NCBI GenBank assembly: GCA_021792095.1
Contig: JAJYVH010000001.1
Span: 381,324 to 445,323 of the forward strand
Source of the DNA: Microcaldota archaeon
GTDB taxonomy: Archaea; Micrarchaeota; Micrarchaeia; Micrarchaeales; CABMGC01
Reading direction: 5' to 3'
DNA length: 64,000 nt
The notes under the pieces were generated by a model. It made no database searches. It was not told the DNA's origin and saw only the letters and a list, made by a program, of their open reading frames with translations. Within the stretch, counting starts at the first letter, position 1. Each line of letters starts with the position of its first letter. Below are positions 8,555 through 16,756 of this stretch, piece by piece. Made by a program: the position numbers and the translations under genes.

Positions 8555-10152
8555 GCGGCCCGGCCTGGCCTGTGCGTGTGCATGCTGCGGTCCAGGAAAG
8601 AGAAGTACGCCAGCGCGGGCTTCGCTAGCCCTTTCAGCGCGGGCATGCGTTCGGAAGTCTCGCCAAGCATCGCTATCTCTTCCCTGCCTATGATCTTGAA
8701 CGCCACTAGGAACACCGGGTACGCGAGCGCCAGCGCCACTACGCCGTACGCGAGCTCTGCCAGCGAGTTCTGGAGCAGCAGGCCAGCAGCGAAGACGAGG
8801 GCCAGTGCAGTGTTGCTGAGCAGCACGGCAGCAAGGCGCCTGTACTGCGTGCGCATGCCCAGCGCAACGCGCACGCCCCTGAGGAACAGGTAGTCGTACG
8901 CCAGGCTGCCTACGAAGAAGACTGCAACTATCGCCCCGATCACCCCGAAGCTCGGGGCAAGGGCAACGAGCGCGACCAGCTGCACTATGGCCGCTATCGC
9001 CGCGTAGACGAGCAGCTTTGATGTTTTGTTCGTGGCCACGAACACGCTGGTGGCGAGCGTTCCTGCGAGCCCTATTATGGTGCCGAGAGAGACAAGGCTG
9101 AGGTAGAGCGGTGCCGACGCGTACGACGTGGAGAGCAGCAGGTAGACGAGCGGCGCCGCGAACACGCCTATGTACGCTATTATCGGCGTGCTTGAGAGCA
9201 TCGCGTATTCCATGGTCTTGTTGTACACCTCCTCCAGGCTCCTGCCCTTGGCGCCTGCCTTCCTTGTCGCGGCTATGCTGAGCGTTGGCAGTATCGAGAA
9301 CGCGGCCGTGGTGTAGAACACTGCGAGCGTGTTCCTGGCCCTGGTGGCGACGCCGAAGTTGCCCAGTAGGTCGGCCGAGATGAAGAAGCCGAGCACCAAG
9401 GTAGCTATGCTCGTCATGCTGCCCGTAAGCAGGTTGTTGCCTGCTATAGGCAGCGAGAACCCAAGGCTCTCGCGCAGATCCTTGGGCAGGGGCCATGCGG
9501 CTCCGACGTGCATGCGCCCGCGCGCGTGTGCGAAGACCAGGTATGTGCCCAGCGCTGCCGAGAAAGCGTAGCTTATGAACACGCCAGCTATGGCCCCGAA
9601 CACGCCGTAGCCGAGCAGTATGAGCGCGACGGATACGGCTATGGCGACCAGGTACCTTATGTTCTCCAGCGCTATCGCAACCACGTTCTTGCCCACGCCT
9701 ATCAGCGCGCTGTCAGAGGTGCCGTAGAGCATCGAGAAGAATATGGTGGCCGAAGCTGTGACCAGCAGCGGGAGCGTGACCCCGGTGCCGCTCTCGAAGC
9801 CCCGGACGAGGCCGCTTATGCCCATCGCGAAGAGGGTGAGCAGCAGGCCTATCACGACCACGGAGAAATAGCTCGAGCCGAGCGCCTTCGCGAACGCCTT
9901 CGCGTCGTCATTGTCCTCGGCCTGCGAGAGGTGCTTGACCAGGTACTGGCCGAAGCCGAAGTTCGATGCCGATGTCATTAGCGCGAAGAAGGCGAACGCC
10001 ACTGTGAATATTCCGTAGAGCTGCGGGCCGAGCAGCCTGGCGACCACGACGACGTTGGCTATGCCTATCAGCAGCGCCAGGACCCTGCCGATCGTGAGGG
10101 TGGAGAACGTCCTTGCGCTCCTGCTGCCCAGCGACTCCTTTTCGCGCCGCAT
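8545..10152 (-). CDS. Lipid-linked polysaccharide flippase (Wzx/MVF-like)
   Basis: 535 residues with about 14 predicted membrane helices. The start (TFSTLTIGRVLALLIGIANVVVVARLLGPQLYGIFTVAFAF) is the typical first pair of helices of the oligosaccharide flippase family, which moves lipid-linked glycans to the outer face. It ends with a soluble tail. A TATA-like CATTATAAGC at about 10169-10178 on the minus strand is spaced for a start at or near the ATG. With the GT2 and GT-C-like genes it forms a three-gene surface-glycan set. Confidence 0.85.
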   Translation of the reverse strand: MRREKESLGSRSARTFSTLTIGRVLALLIGIANVVVVARLLGPQLYGIFTVAFAFFALMTSASNFGFGQYLVKHLSQAEDNDDAKAFAKALGSSYFSVVVIGLLLTLFAMGISGLVRGFESGTGVTLPLLVTASATIFFSMLYGTSDSALIGVGKNVVAIALENIRYLVAIAVSVALILLGYGVFGAIAGVFISYAFSAALGTYLVFAHARGRMHVGAAWPLPKDLRESLGFSLPIAGNNLLTGSMTSIATLVLGFFISADLLGNFGVATRARNTLAVFYTTAAFSILPTLSIAATRKAGAKGRSLEEVYNKTMEYAMLSSTPIIAYIGVFAAPLVYLLLSTSYASAPLYLSLVSLGTIIGLAGTLATSVFVATNKTSKLLVYAAIAAIVQLVALVALAPSFGVIGAIVAVFFVGSLAYDYLFLRGVRVALGMRTQYRRLAAVLLSNTALALVFAAGLLLQNSLAELAYGVVALALAYPVFLVAFKIIGREEIAMLGETSERMPALKGLAKPALAYFSFLDRSMHTHRPGRAAQV

Positions 10153-10305
10153 GCGACTGTTGCTCCTTCAATGCTTATAATGCCTGCCCAATGCGCTCGC
10201 TGTGCAGCTCCCGGGAAGCCTAAGCGCTGCGGCTGCCTTTTAAAAGTTGTCATGGGGTGTGGCAGATGACTTAGTGGTATGCAGGGCAAAGAAGCGGCAC
10301 ACAAC

Positions 10306-10315
10306 GCTTATATTT
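10306..10315 (+). promoter_or_regulatory. TATA box of the TRAM protein gene
   Basis: GCTTATATTT, about 70 bp before ATG 10385. It would give a short leader, and it argues against the longer upstream reading frame being translated. Confidence 0.5.
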
Positions 10316-10384
10316 GTTCTTCAACAGAATGGTATTGCACTCGTTAGGAATTGGGTGGGTGCAATCAGGGAAGTGGGTGAAGGT

Positions 10385-10624
10385 ATGGTGGGTGAATTGC
10401 TACAAGGCGAGATGTACGACATAGACATAAGGGCCAAGAACATGCGCGGAGAGGGTATCGGGACAGTGAACGGCATGGTCGTCTTCGTGAAGAACGCGAA
10501 GACAAGGATAGGCAAGGCGTACAAGGTCAAGGTTACCGACGTGTACAGGACGTTCGCCTACGCAGAGGTCATGGGCGAGAAAGGCAAGTATTTTATAGGT
10601 AACGGTAGCCTAATAGTAGATTGA
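10385..10624 (+). CDS. Small TRAM-domain RNA-binding protein
   Basis: 79 residues from ATG 10385 (MVGELLQGEMYDID), preceded by a GGTGAAGG ribosome-binding site. The whole protein is one TRAM (OB-fold) domain: GEMYDIDI, then GEGIGTVNGMVVFVKNA, then GKAYKVKVTDVYRTFAYAEVM. Stand-alone TRAM proteins are abundant in archaea and are known or proposed RNA chaperones. The open frame extends upstream to 10247, but that part covers the promoter and shows no domain. A T-rich stretch follows directly. Confidence 0.85.
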   Translation: MVGELLQGEMYDIDIRAKNMRGEGIGTVNGMVVFVKNAKTRIGKAYKVKVTDVYRTFAYAEVMGEKGKYFIGNGSLIVD

Positions 10625-10625
10625 C

Positions 10626-10650
10626 TTCTTTTGTTTTCTTTCTTTGCTTT
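10626..10650 (+). terminator. Oligo-T transcription terminator
   Basis: Four T-rich runs (CTTCTTTTGTTTTCTTTCTTTGCTTT) directly after the TRAM stop codon, with no hairpin. Archaeal termination uses such U-rich tracts, with FttA assisting. Confidence 0.6.
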
Positions 10651-10688
10651 ACCACTTGGAGGGATTGAAGGAATTGGTTGGTGAACGT

Positions 10689-11330
10689 ATGTACAATATG
10701 AAAGAGGTATCAGAGACACTGAAAAAGGGCACTACGACAGTGGGCATAGTGTGCAGCGACGGCATAGTGCTGGGCGCAGACAGCAGGAGCACCATGGGCG
10801 ACTTCATAGAGAGCGACGCAAGCATAAAGCTTTACAAGATAGATGACAACCTTGGCGTGCTCATAGCCGGCGTGGCGGGCTACGCCGAGTATGTGGTCAA
10901 GCTGCTCAAGGTGCAGAACGAGATGTACAAGATGACGGAGGGCAAGCCCCTGTCGCCGACCTCTGCAGCGTCGCTTCTGGGCTTCATAATGCGCGAGAGC
11001 GCAAACGAGTTTGCGTACGCTTTCCTGATAGTTGGCGGCCTCAACAAGGGCGACGCCGAGCTCTACGACATAGACCCGATAGGCAGCGCCAGCAAGCAGG
11101 CCAAGTACACTTCGATAGGCAGCGGCATGATGTCGGCGCTCGGATACCTGGACAGCATCTACACGCCAGGCATGAACGTGCAGGAGGGGCTCAAGCATAC
11201 GGTCAGGGCGCTCTCCGCGGCCATGAAGCGCAGCTCGGCCACAGGAGGCGAGATGAGGCTGGCTGTGATATCAAAGAAGGGCTTCAAGGAGTACGGGAAG
11301 GAAGAGATAGACAAGCTTTTGGCGAAGTAG
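10689..11330 (+). CDS. psmB: Proteasome subunit beta
   Basis: 213 residues from ATG 10689, chosen because GGTGA lies 4-8 bp upstream. The propeptide is short and ends in LKKG before the catalytic Thr of TTTVGIVCSDGIVLGADSR, the site of autocatalytic cleavage in the 20S core. GVAGYAEYV and IGSGMMSALGYLD are conserved beta-subunit segments. A longer frame starts at 10644 but overlaps the T-rich terminator. It forms the proteolytic rings of the cytosolic 20S proteasome; the alpha subunit is not in the window. Confidence 0.93.
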   Translation: MYNMKEVSETLKKGTTTVGIVCSDGIVLGADSRSTMGDFIESDASIKLYKIDDNLGVLIAGVAGYAEYVVKLLKVQNEMYKMTEGKPLSPTSAASLLGFIMRESANEFAYAFLIVGGLNKGDAELYDIDPIGSASKQAKYTSIGSGMMSALGYLDSIYTPGMNVQEGLKHTVRALSAAMKRSSATGGEMRLAVISKKGFKEYGKEEIDKLLAK

Positions 11331-11391
11331 CGCCGTTTTATCTTTAGGGTGGCCTGTGCGCGCACCTGGATGCGCGCCTGCAAGCAAGTTG

Positions 11392-13347
11392 ATGGATTTG
11401 GCAGTAGAAGAGAAAGTAGAAGTAAAGAGCATACTGGAAACAGTGAAGTCCCTGGTGCCCAGCGAAGCGGGGCTCACCAAGGCAGAGTTCGAGGGCCCGG
11501 ACGTTGCGATATACGTCAAGAACGTGGCCGCGATGTACGGCAACGAGAACGTGATAAGGGGCATATCGGCCAGCGTCAAGAAGAAGCTGATAGTCAGGAG
11601 CGACACGGTCAGCCTCTCCGACCCCGAGAAGGCGACTGCGAAGATACTGGAGATAGTGCCTCAGGAGGCCGGGATCAACGCGGAGACCATAAGGTACGTG
11701 CCCGAGTTCAACGAGGTGCAGCTCGAGGCAATGAAGCCTGGTCTTGTCATAGGCAAGGGAGGCAGCACTCTGATAAGGATAGTCATAGAGACAGGCTGGG
11801 TGCCAAAGGTGCTGCGCATACCCACGATGAACAGCGATGTCATCAAGGGAGTGCGCCAGCTGCTGGTGAAGGAGAGCGAGTTCAGGAAGAAGTTCCTCGC
11901 CACGATAGGCAAGAAGATAAACCAGCCAATGGTGCAGAGCGAGTGGGTGAAGGCTACAGCGCTCGGCGGATTCAGGGAGGTGGGCAGGAGCAGCCTGCTG
12001 ATAGAGACCAACCACTCGAAGATGATAATAGACTGCGGCGTGAGCCCCGAGCCCGCGGTGAAGGGGCTTGATGCTGTTACCGGCGACACGAACAAGGCGT
12101 TCCCCTATCTAGACAGCGCCAACATAACGATAAACGACCTCGACGCAGTGATACTCACGCACGCGCACATGGACCACATAGGCTTCGTGCCCTACCTGTT
12201 CAAGTTCGGCTACGAAGGGCCGGTGTATTGCACCCCGCCCACGAGGGAGCTCGCGGCCATGCTGCTCTTCGACTACATGAAGCTGGTGCAGCGCAGCGGA
12301 GGAACCCCGCTGTACGAGGAGAAGGACGTGAAGAAGATGCTGACCCACATGGTGACCAGGGACTACGGGGAGGTCACGAACGTGACAGAGGAGGTCAAGC
12401 TCACGTACCACAACGCCGGGCACATACTCGGCAGCTCCGTGGTGCACCTCCACATAGGCGAGGGCATGTACAACGTCGTGCACACTGGCGACATGAAGTA
12501 CGGGTTCACAAGGCTGCTAGACCAGGCCGACACGCGGTACCCGCGCATAGACTCTCTTTTCATAGAGAGCACTTACGGGGGCCCGAAGAACATAGGCGTG
12601 AACAGGCAGGAGGCCGAGGCGCAGCTGATGCAGCTCATAAAGCGCGTCACGGAGAGCGGCGGCAAGGTGCTCATCCCAGTCTTCTCTGTAGGCAGGGCGC
12701 AGGAGCTCATGCTGACCCTGGAGTCGTATGCCACGCCCAACCCGCTGTTCAAGCTCGAAGTCCCCGTGTACCTTGACGGCATGATACTTGAGGCTACGGC
12801 CATACACACAGCGTATCCCGAGTACCTGAAGGCCAGCCTGCAGCACAGGATACTGAGCAACAACTCTCCCTTCGAGAGCGAGATCTTCGAGGTGGCGAAG
12901 GGGGAGAGGCAGGAGATAGTGGACAAGGGGCCGTCGGTGATACTCGCCAGCGGAGGCATGCTCAACGGGGGCACGAGCCTCGAGTACTTCAAGGCGCTGG
13001 CCGAGGACGAGCGCAACGCAATGGTCTTCGTGGGCTATAACAGCACCAACTCGCTAGGCAGGAAGATACAGAACGGGTTCAAGGAGATAGCGCTGCCGGG
13101 CGAGGACGGCAAGCTTGTGCCGATCAACGTGCGCATGCAGGTCGCGACAGTTGACGCCTTCTCTGGGCATAGCGACAGGCACCAGCTGATAAATTTCGTC
13201 CAGAACCTCAGGCCGGGCCAGCCCAAGAAGATATTCACGATGCACGGCGAGGAGGCGAGGTGCGACGACCTGGCTAGGACCCTGGGCGCAAGGTTCCGCG
13301 TAGAAGCGCGAGCCCCAATGAACCTCGATTCCATAAGGTTCAAGTGA
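11392..13347 (+). CDS. Transcription termination factor/ribonuclease FttA (aCPSF1)
   Basis: 651 residues from the ATG at 11392. Two KH-type RNA-binding domains (about 1-180, with a VIGKGGSTLI GXXG loop in the second) are followed by a metallo-beta-lactamase domain with HAHMDH at 257-262 and HTGDMKYG, then the beta-CASP domain and a C-terminal GHSDRHQL motif. This is the archaeal CPSF73-like endonuclease that cleaves nascent RNA at U-rich sites and ends transcription. Length and domain order are standard. The frame opens earlier at 11356, but the extra 12 residues are not conserved in kind. The stop is 2 bp from the convergent LamG gene. Confidence 0.93.
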   Translation: MDLAVEEKVEVKSILETVKSLVPSEAGLTKAEFEGPDVAIYVKNVAAMYGNENVIRGISASVKKKLIVRSDTVSLSDPEKATAKILEIVPQEAGINAETIRYVPEFNEVQLEAMKPGLVIGKGGSTLIRIVIETGWVPKVLRIPTMNSDVIKGVRQLLVKESEFRKKFLATIGKKINQPMVQSEWVKATALGGFREVGRSSLLIETNHSKMIIDCGVSPEPAVKGLDAVTGDTNKAFPYLDSANITINDLDAVILTHAHMDHIGFVPYLFKFGYEGPVYCTPPTRELAAMLLFDYMKLVQRSGGTPLYEEKDVKKMLTHMVTRDYGEVTNVTEEVKLTYHNAGHILGSSVVHLHIGEGMYNVVHTGDMKYGFTRLLDQADTRYPRIDSLFIESTYGGPKNIGVNRQEAEAQLMQLIKRVTESGGKVLIPVFSVGRAQELMLTLESYATPNPLFKLEVPVYLDGMILEATAIHTAYPEYLKASLQHRILSNNSPFESEIFEVAKGERQEIVDKGPSVILASGGMLNGGTSLEYFKALAEDERNAMVFVGYNSTNSLGRKIQNGFKEIALPGEDGKLVPINVRMQVATVDAFSGHSDRHQLINFVQNLRPGQPKKIFTMHGEEARCDDLARTLGARFRVEARAPMNLDSIRFK

Positions 13348-13349
13348 CG

Positions 13350-14210
13350 CTAAGGAGTTGTGTAGCCGCTGGTCCACGAGCTCGTGAACACAACGTTGCT
13401 GGGCACGCCGTTGTTCTCGTTGCCCGAGTAGTCGTTGGCGTTGCCGTTGAGCGGCCACCAGCCAACGAGGTTCTGCAGGTCGATGGGCGCGCCGCCGATG
13501 CCCTCATCGTAAAGCGCATTTATTTCAGGCTCTGTGAGTGAGCTGTTGTAGATCTGGACATTGGCTATGCTGCCGCTGAAAAAGTCACCTTGGTTGTTTG
13601 ACACACCTATTTCAAGTGTGGTCGCATACGAACCTACGGGTGCTATGCCCACCGTACCATCCTGCTTTCCATCAACATAAAAGGTAGCTGAGCTTCCTGA
13701 GAACGTCACCACGCCATCGTGCCAATTTCCATTCGTGACTATAATAGAACTAGCATCGTTCCAGTAACCTGAAATGCCATTTGATGACCAAAAGGCCATC
13801 TTCTGAGTCCCAGAATTATCGCTTATCGCAAGTATGTAGCCTTGCCATGGGTCGCTAGGATTTATTCTGCCTACAAGGCTCTCTCGAGTAGTTTTTGTAG
13901 TCTGGAACCAAACAGATATCGTTCCGGATCCTCCGCTTGCACCTAAATCCAGGTTAGACGAGCTTCCAGAGTTAACATAGCTGCTTGTTCCGTTGAAAAA
14001 ACCAACAAACTGCGGCAGCTCGCCGTTGCACACGCCCTCGATGTTCAGGTCGAAGGCCGTGCCAGGGCCGTTGGGCCTGAAGACCTGGCAGGCGCCGGGC
14101 GGCGCCTTCGGCGCGAATGTGGCGCCGTTGAAGACGCCCAGCTGGAACAGGGCGCCCAGCACCACAGCTATTATGAGTATGGCCCAGCCGTAGGTCATGA
14201 GGTACTCCAT
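13350..14210 (-). CDS. LamG-type pilin-like surface protein, copy C (no clear start)
   Basis: 286 residues from the internal ATG of MEYLMTYGWAILII. Upstream the frame stays open for 33 codons (KRLRSQSAMEYL, class III signal) to a TAA but holds no ATG, GTG or TTG. The ATG at 14329-14331 leads through a CA tract (14289-14300) into TAG, and no ribosome-binding site is seen. The central LamG-like domain (about 70-210, for example LDLGASGGSGTISVWFQT) differs from those of the copies at 274 and 4422; both ends match. The C-terminal LVGWWPLNGNANDYSGN module is shared. It is probably a silent or phase-off paralogue, or else starts unconventionally. Its promoter region has diverged from the other two. 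Confidence 0.65.
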   Translation of the reverse strand: MEYLMTYGWAILIIAVVLGALFQLGVFNGATFAPKAPPGACQVFRPNGPGTAFDLNIEGVCNGELPQFVGFFNGTSSYVNSGSSSNLDLGASGGSGTISVWFQTTKTTRESLVGRINPSDPWQGYILAISDNSGTQKMAFWSSNGISGYWNDASSIIVTNGNWHDGVVTFSGSSATFYVDGKQDGTVGIAPVGSYATTLEIGVSNNQGDFFSGSIANVQIYNSSLTEPEINALYDEGIGGAPIDLQNLVGWWPLNGNANDYSGNENNGVPSNVVFTSSWTSGYTTP

Positions 14211-14288
14211 CGCCGACTGTGAGCGTAATCGTTTAGGATGAGCTGCGCTTGGGTTGCTTGCTCTGGCTATCCTGCCCTTGGCGCTACG

Positions 14289-14300
14289 TTGTGTGTGTGT
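14289..14300 (-). repeat. CA-dinucleotide tract upstream of copy C
   Basis: Minus strand CACACACACACAA, the counterpart of the tracts at 1210 and 5384. The ATG that precedes the tract in the other copies is replaced by an ACG here. Confidence 0.7.
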
Positions 14301-14433
14301 GCGTTAACTTTTCCCCTTCTGTGTTGTCCATCTCATTAACTGATGTAGGAAACTTAATAAATAAGATACTATTTATCCGCAGTTCCTGGCGGGCTTGGCG
14401 GGTGCGGACTGCTTTGCCCTTGCCTGGCGTGCG

Positions 14434-15636
14434 CTAGTTCTGGCTCTGCCTTCCGGCACCCCTGCCCACTGAGAGCTTGACGCCGTTGGAGTCCCTGGTT
14501 ATCGTTATGTCGAGCTCGTCGCTGCCAAGCATGCGCCTCAGCTCGTCGTACGTGTACGAGCCTATGTCGCCGCTGGCCCTCTTCTCCTTGAGCACCTCCG
14601 CGCGCCTGGCTATGAGCGTCTCGCGCTTTATCTCCGAGTAGGTTAGCGAGAGCGTGGGGTTCTGGGCGGTGTAGGTGTCCTCTATGCCTAGCTCTATGGG
14701 CTTGTAGCCTTCGCTCTGGTACACGAACGGCAGCACGTTCTGGAACTCCTGCTTTATGCCCTCGACAGTCTTCTCCACCCTGCCGCCGCTGCCAGCTATC
14801 ACGAAATCGTCGCCGTTGAGGAAGCCCACGAAGATATCGCCGCCGCTGTCGCGCACCTTGTCCTGCAGCAGCTGCGACACGAGGCGCAGTATCGTTATGC
14901 CAGCGTCGTTGCCGAAGCGCTCCGCGAAGTTGGCGAGGTTGTCCACCCGCAGCCTCCCTATGCTGTAGTCAGAATCTGCGCCGCGCACCGCCTTCTCCAT
15001 GGTGCCCGATATGCGCTCCTCGTTCGGCAGGTCTATGAGCGGGTCGAACTTCTTGCCCTTCTTCTTCAGGAAGATGGTCACCAGGCTGCCGAGCTCGCCG
15101 GGGTCGAACGGCTTCTTTATGTAGTAGTCGGCCCCGTACTTTATTCCCTTGAACCTGTTGCTGGTGGCGTCCATCGCGCTCACTATTATCACAGTTATGT
15201 CCTTCAGCCCCTGGGTGGTCTTTATCGTCTTGCACACCTCGAGGCCGTCGGCTCCGGGCAGCATGAGGTCCAGTATCACGAGGTCTGGCTTCTGGTACTT
15301 TATCTTCTCTATTGCCTCCTTGCCGTCGTATATCTGGGTAGTCTGGTAGCCGCCGCCTATGGAGAGCGCCATGAGCTTGTTTATCGCCGGGTCGTCCTCG
15401 ACCACGAAGACGCGCTTTATCGGCTGCTGCTCCTGCAGCATATAGTAAGTGGGTATGCCGCCGCTGCTCCTGGAGGCTATGGCGCCGGCCTTCTCCAGCT
15501 CCAGCAGCGCCCTGTCGAGCGTCTCCTTGTCGGCGTCCAGCTCAGTTACGTAATCCTTGAGCTCGTTGTACGTCACTTCCTGTCTGTCGTTAACCATGGA
15601 CATTATGTCCGATTCGACGTCCTCTATGCCCTTCAT
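14434..15636 (-). CDS. Response regulator: wHTH-REC-degenerate GGDEF
   Basis: 400 residues from ATG 15636, which has GGGGAG just upstream; the frame is open to 15744. Residues 1-75 look like a winged helix (VTYNELKDYVTELDADKETLDRALLELEKAG). Residues 78-195 form a receiver domain with EDD, phospho-acceptor Asp123 (VILDLMLPGADG) and a KPF near 170. Residues 205-340 follow GGDEF-domain layout: DPLIDLPNEER, FAERFGNDAG, then NGDDF (274-278) in place of GGDEF. The altered signature makes diguanylate cyclase activity unlikely; a ligand-binding or dimerisation role is possible. The sensor kinase at 16757 is the likely partner. Confidence 0.8.
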   Translation of the reverse strand: MKGIEDVESDIMSMVNDRQEVTYNELKDYVTELDADKETLDRALLELEKAGAIASRSSGGIPTYYMLQEQQPIKRVFVVEDDPAINKLMALSIGGGYQTTQIYDGKEAIEKIKYQKPDLVILDLMLPGADGLEVCKTIKTTQGLKDITVIIVSAMDATSNRFKGIKYGADYYIKKPFDPGELGSLVTIFLKKKGKKFDPLIDLPNEERISGTMEKAVRGADSDYSIGRLRVDNLANFAERFGNDAGITILRLVSQLLQDKVRDSGGDIFVGFLNGDDFVIAGSGGRVEKTVEGIKQEFQNVLPFVYQSEGYKPIELGIEDTYTAQNPTLSLTYSEIKRETLIARRAEVLKEKRASGDIGSYTYDELRRMLGSDELDITITRDSNGVKLSVGRGAGRQSQN

Positions 15637-15713
15637 AAACTCCCCTGGTCGCAAGCCTATTAGGCAACGAAAGAATAATATTGGTTCTTGCAGAAACTTT
15701 TGCAGGTCATCGT

Positions 15714-16715
15714 ATGCGTTCCAAGCCAGGCCCGGTGCAAGCAAGGAGGCAGTTAAAGCCAGGCAGGCTGATACTGCCTGTGATCATACTACTCGTAATC
15801 GCGTATGCCGCCTACTCGATTGCCTTCCCCAGCGTGATAACGCTGTCCAGCGCGCAGAGCCTGTCGCTTGGTCAGAACCAGACTGTGTTCATGAGGCTCT
15901 ACAACAGCAGCGTTGTAGCTCTCACGCTCACTTCATCCTCGGCATCGGGCGCCTCTTTCTCGCTGGGTGCGGTGCCCCTCCTCTACGGCTCTATGGTAAG
16001 GTTCACGCTCTCCCCTTCGCAGAGCATGAGCGTCAGCGCGTTCGGATCGCAGAGCGCAGACATGAACATAGTGCTTGCCTCTAGCAGCGGCACAGGCGCT
16101 AGCGTAGAGATAACGCCGCTCCACGAGTTCCTCGGCGTAAGCGTAAGCCCGGGAGTCAGCATCTCCAATCCTGCAAGCCTTAGCGGCACTGCAACTTCCA
16201 ATGTCACTATAGTGGTGCCGGAGTCCACGAGCAGCGTGGCCACCACGACTACAGTAAAGCCTATGAACAGCAGCCAGGCGGAGGTGGCGAAGGCCATGGG
16301 CCTGATAAACTCCACCGGGACCGGGGTGCTGATGAACAATTACGCAAAGCTCTACGCGAAGGACTCGGGATGCAATGCGAGCACCTACAACTCCACATAC
16401 CTTACGTATCACGCCTCCGCCCCTCCAGCCCCTGTAGACTTCGCGAACCTCAGCCAGGTGGTGCCAAGGAGCCTGACAGTGAGTGCCAGCGTCTCCTCGG
16501 GCCCTGACGTGGCGGTTGTCTACAAGACGGCAGCCCCGTCGAGCGCATCCACAGGAGCTGCCCTGGTGGTGATAGTTAACACCAGCTCATCCTCGTTCCT
16601 GTCCAGCGTGACATATACAGGCGTATACTACGGGCTCAATTACACGCAGCTGAACAGCACCTACGCCTTCCAGAGCAAGATACTCAACGCCTGCGCCGCC
16701 TACGTCACTCCATGA
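15714..16715 (+). CDS. Membrane-anchored Ser/Thr-rich surface protein
   Basis: 333 residues from ATG 15714, chosen because a TATA-like AGAATAATATT lies at 15671-15681. After a basic N-terminus (RSKPGPVQARRQLKPGR) there is one membrane helix (LILPVIILLVIAYAAYSIAF), so the rest is outside the cell. The outer part is rich in Ser, Thr and Ala with many N-x-S/T sequons, and has only two cysteines in its C-terminal half (CNAST and ILNACAAYV), which could form a disulfide. No known domain is recognised. It lies between the response regulator and the histidine kinase, on the other strand, and may be their target or a co-sensor; that is only inferred from position. Confidence 0.6.
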   Translation: MRSKPGPVQARRQLKPGRLILPVIILLVIAYAAYSIAFPSVITLSSAQSLSLGQNQTVFMRLYNSSVVALTLTSSSASGASFSLGAVPLLYGSMVRFTLSPSQSMSVSAFGSQSADMNIVLASSSGTGASVEITPLHEFLGVSVSPGVSISNPASLSGTATSNVTIVVPESTSSVATTTTVKPMNSSQAEVAKAMGLINSTGTGVLMNNYAKLYAKDSGCNASTYNSTYLTYHASAPPAPVDFANLSQVVPRSLTVSASVSSGPDVAVVYKTAAPSSASTGAALVVIVNTSSSSFLSSVTYTGVYYGLNYTQLNSTYAFQSKILNACAAYVTP

Positions 16716-16756
16716 AGGCCCTAATGCAGGCTGTCCGTGACTGAGTGCAGGTTGGG

